From Lachnospiraceae bacterium (GTDB lineage Bacteria > Bacillota > Clostridia > Lachnospirales > Lachnospiraceae), in assembly GCA_003489085.1 (NCBI GenBank), contig DNJM01000211.1, forward strand, positions 1 through 7,217: a stretch of 7,217 nt of DNA, given 5' to 3'. Each line of letters starts with the position of its first letter. Positions within the stretch are counted from its first letter, which is position 1. The notes under the pieces were generated by a model. It did no database searches. It was not told the origin of the DNA and saw only the letters and a list, made by a program, of their open reading frames with translations. Positions 5,516 through 7,217 of the stretch are shown one piece after another. Made by a program: the position numbers and the translations under genes.

Positions 5516-7073
5516 AAATCGGTGACAGCGGTCCCACCGGAAGATCCAGAAAATACCAAATAGCCAACTGCAGTGTCCAGATGACAAAGAAGCAGATAGC
5601 ATAAGGAATCTGGTATGCAACGATGGTACCAACGCCAGCATTTTTTTTATATTTTTTCAGATACATCAGTATCATAGGTATGTATACGCTGATAGGATTG
5701 ATCGTATTGGTAATGGCATCTCCAATTCGATACACGCATTGAGCAAAAGCCGGATGATAGCCTAAAAGTGCAAACATTGGAACCAGAACCGGCGCCATCA
5801 TACTCCATTTGGAACCTACGGTTCCGATAAAAAAGTTTAAGATCGATACAAGAATGATAATCAGAACCAGAAGTGGGAATCCGGTAAAATTACTCTTTTG
5901 CAGGAATTCAGCCCCCTTGATGGCCAGAAAGGAGGCAAGATTCGTCTGGGCAAAATAGTCGACAAACTGTGCGGCAAAAAAGAAAATCACCAGAAGGCCG
6001 GTAATGTTGCCGATTCCGGAAATCATACCCTCTGCTATATCGAAAGAAGATCGAATCGTTTTTGCACCAATTCCATACATCAGACCAACCAGGAAAAAAT
6101 AAATAGCGAGAATGACCGTAATGTTATTCAGAAATGGAGAAGAAGGAAGTATCTCTCCGGTTGTGATATTACGCAGCCATCCATTCGGCAGAAAGAGCAT
6201 GAAAAGTATGAGCAGAAAATAGAGAACTGTAGTAATGAAAGCAAAACGTAGTCCACGATTCTGTTCAGCAGTAAGAGTAAAAATGTCGGTATTTTCTTCT
6301 ACAGTCCAGGTAATAGAAGTATCTCTGGCAAGCAGAGGTTCTACAAAGCGGGTTGTAACCCAGGTAGCGGCCAGAGGCAGAAGAAGAGAACTGGTCAACA
6401 TGAAATACCAGTTACATGCAGGATGGATTGCAAGGTCCCTGGTAATATTCAGAAAGTCCAGAGAATCTTCTGTGATTCCGGCAACAAGGACATCGGTTCC
6501 GGCGATCAGTGTATTGGCAGAAAGACCAGCCAGGTATCCGGCATAGCTAAGAAAAATAGCAAGTACAGGATTTTTTCCTTTGCTAATGAACAATATAGAG
6601 CCTATCGTCGGTAATAAAATTAATGCTGCGTCTGAAATAATATTACCATTAATTGCCACAAATAAAAAGATAAAATACAGTAAAAAATCGGGAATCTTAT
6701 GAAAGAATTTTAGGATAACAACATGGTATAGCCCCGATTTTTCACCGACCCCGATTGCGAGTGTGAAAACAAAGATTAAAGGAATCAGTGGAAAACTGAT
6801 AAAGTTAGGTAACAGGTTAGAAAGAATATGTACGAAACCTTCCCGGTTCAGCAGACTGACGACCTGGAGCTCGGTGTTCTCCCCTGGGATGGTGAATGTA
6901 GTCCCTTTAAAAATTTCACCGGCAAACAGAACCAGGACAGAACAGATAATAAACAGCAGAAAGGGATGGGGAAAGGTATTCCCAATACGCTCTATTTTAC
7001 TTAAGAAGCGTGAAAAGAAGCTGGGGTGTTCAGCAGGGTTAACGGAGTTCCTTCGTTTCCTTTGCATTAGCAT
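5508..7073 (-). CDS. AbgT-family membrane transporter
   Basis: Integral membrane transporter of 521 residues, close to the roughly 510-520 residues usual in the AbgT (p-aminobenzoyl-glutamate transporter) family. Hydrophobic stretches fit about nine to eleven membrane segments, for example near 36-55, 92-110, 129-148, 223-242, 275-296, 317-338, 353-372, 398-418 and 484-509. Family landmarks are GVGEKSGLYHVV (108-119), INGNIISDAALILLP (141-155), GLSANTLIAGTDVLVAGIT (183-201) and, near the end, GSKWSMMAPVLVPMF (420-434) with YRIGDAITNTINP (448-460). Trp423, Arg449 and Asp452 fall at positions reported as important in the family. Known relatives import p-aminobenzoyl-glutamate (E. coli AbgT) or export sulfonamides (MtrF, YdaH), so substrate and direction are undecided. 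The start is ATG 7073, preceded by AAAGGTGG at 7 bases; a GTG at 7109 would be further upstream. No abgA/abgB-like hydrolase is in the window, and an Lrp-type regulator follows directly. Confidence 0.93.
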   Translation of the reverse strand: MLMQRKRRNSVNPAEHPSFFSRFLSKIERIGNTFPHPFLLFIICSVLVLFAGEIFKGTTFTIPGENTELQVVSLLNREGFVHILSNLLPNFISFPLIPLIFVFTLAIGVGEKSGLYHVVILKFFHKIPDFLLYFIFLFVAINGNIISDAALILLPTIGSILFISKGKNPVLAIFLSYAGYLAGLSANTLIAGTDVLVAGITEDSLDFLNITRDLAIHPACNWYFMLTSSLLLPLAATWVTTRFVEPLLARDTSITWTVEENTDIFTLTAEQNRGLRFAFITTVLYFLLILFMLFLPNGWLRNITTGEILPSSPFLNNITVILAIYFFLVGLMYGIGAKTIRSSFDIAEGMISGIGNITGLLVIFFFAAQFVDYFAQTNLASFLAIKGAEFLQKSNFTGFPLLVLIIILVSILNFFIGTVGSKWSMMAPVLVPMFALLGYHPAFAQCVYRIGDAITNTINPISVYIPMILMYLKKYKKNAGVGTIVAYQIPYAICFFVIWTLQLAIWYFLDLPVGPLSPILL

Positions 7074-7080
7074 ATAAATT

Positions 7081-7088
7081 CCACCTTT
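7081..7088 (-). promoter_or_regulatory. Ribosome binding site deciding the transporter start
   Basis: On the minus strand, AAAGGTGG (7088-7081) lies 7 bases before the ATG at 7073. A second in-frame ATG at 7067 is also near but has less ideal spacing. The site argues against the longer GTG start at 7109. Confidence 0.7.
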
Positions 7089-7097
7089 CTCATTCGG

Positions 7098-7114
7098 AGT
7101 ATGATTCACATACT
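7098..7114. promoter_or_regulatory. Inverted repeat in the transporter leader, candidate Lrp-type operator
   Basis: AGTATG-ATTCA-CATACT (plus strand) has perfect 6-base arms around 5 bases. It lies in the untranslated leader between the predicted transcription start near 7147 and the ribosome binding site at 7088. A 17-base palindrome with an A/T-rich core suits a dimeric Lrp/AsnC regulator, and such a gene is in the same unit. The same repeat could alternatively form a small hairpin in the mRNA about 10 bases before the ribosome binding site. Confidence 0.4.
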
Positions 7115-7141
7115 GACTATAAAACCTATAATAGTTTGTTG

Positions 7142-7155
7142 CTATATGTATATAG
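7142..7155. promoter_or_regulatory. Inverted repeat over the transporter transcription start
   Basis: CTATAT-GT-ATATAG has perfect 6-base arms around 2 bases. It overlaps the end of the -10 box (7159-7154) and the predicted start near 7147. A protein bound here would block initiation. All arm bases but the outer C/G are A or T, so chance occurrence is likely enough to keep confidence low. Confidence 0.25.
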
Positions 7156-7182
7156 AATAGTATTAAAAAGACAAAAAGTCAA
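7154..7182 (-). promoter_or_regulatory. Sigma-A type promoter of the transporter-regulator unit
   Basis: On the minus strand, TTGACT (7182-7177) and TATTCT (7159-7154) are separated by 17 bases, with five and four of six consensus matches. Transcription would start near 7147 and give a leader of about 74 bases before the transporter ATG at 7073. The remaining 7183-7217 is A/T-rich without a recognisable feature. Confidence 0.6.
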
Positions 7183-7217
7183 TAAATATATTTCGAAACG
7201 TAATAATTTATAGAAAA

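Noticed and set aside
5520..5539. CGGTG and CACCG repeat upstream of the Lrp-type gene as an operator
   Set aside because: The 5-base arms are 10 bases apart and lie in the coding end of the transporter (Gly/Pro-rich codons), so codon content explains them well enough.
5488..5559. Longer N-terminus of the Lrp-type regulator overlapping the transporter gene
   Set aside because: The extra 24 residues have no family counterpart, while ATG 5487 has AAAGAAGG at 7 bases and begins just before the helix-turn-helix as in other members.
1..7217. CRISPR array, mobile element, tRNA or riboswitch
   Set aside because: Reading both strands shows no spaced direct repeats, no transposase-like frame or terminal repeats, no cloverleaf and no leader long enough or with conserved elements of a known riboswitch.

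Overview
The window looks like a chromosomal segment of a low-to-mid GC Gram-positive bacterium, most likely a clostridium of the Lachnospiraceae type. The reasons are strong AGGAGG-like ribosome binding sites, A/T-rich intergenic DNA with consensus-like sigma-A promoters, and a long class II (Firmicutes-type) GalT of 496 residues instead of the roughly 350-residue class I enzyme. The genus assignment is an inference from gene style, not from a database match. All five structural genes and the regulator look intact. I see no rRNA, tRNA, CRISPR array, insertion sequence or phage gene.

Left part, + strand (about 1-5015): a galactose utilisation locus. A 305-residue regulator with an N-terminal ArsR-like winged helix and a long conserved C-terminal domain (108-1025) has its own promoter. 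It is followed, after a second good promoter (1058-1086), by galK (1146-2315), galT (2328-3818) and galM (3839-4873). Gaps of 12 and 20 bases between the enzyme genes indicate one operon. GalM converts beta- to alpha-galactose, GalK makes galactose-1-phosphate, and GalT exchanges it with UDP-glucose to give glucose-1-phosphate and UDP-galactose. The epimerase galE and any sugar transporter are not in the window, so the pathway must be completed by genes elsewhere. A strong intrinsic terminator lies at 4977-5014, about 100 bases past galM. A promoter-like element sits between galM and that hairpin.

Right part, - strand (7182 down to 5023): a convergent two-gene unit. An AbgT-family membrane transporter (7073-5508) is followed 20 bases later by an Lrp/AsnC-type regulator (5487-5023). 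A promoter at 7182-7154 serves the pair. A consensus extended -10 overlapping the transporter stop codon may give the regulator its own transcript. Two inverted repeats near the transporter transcription start are candidate operators.

The window is mostly ordinary metabolism. The items most worth following are the poorly described C-terminal domain of the ArsR-like regulator as a possible sugar sensor for the gal operon, the palindromes in the promoter regions, and a possible short RNA between galM and its terminator.
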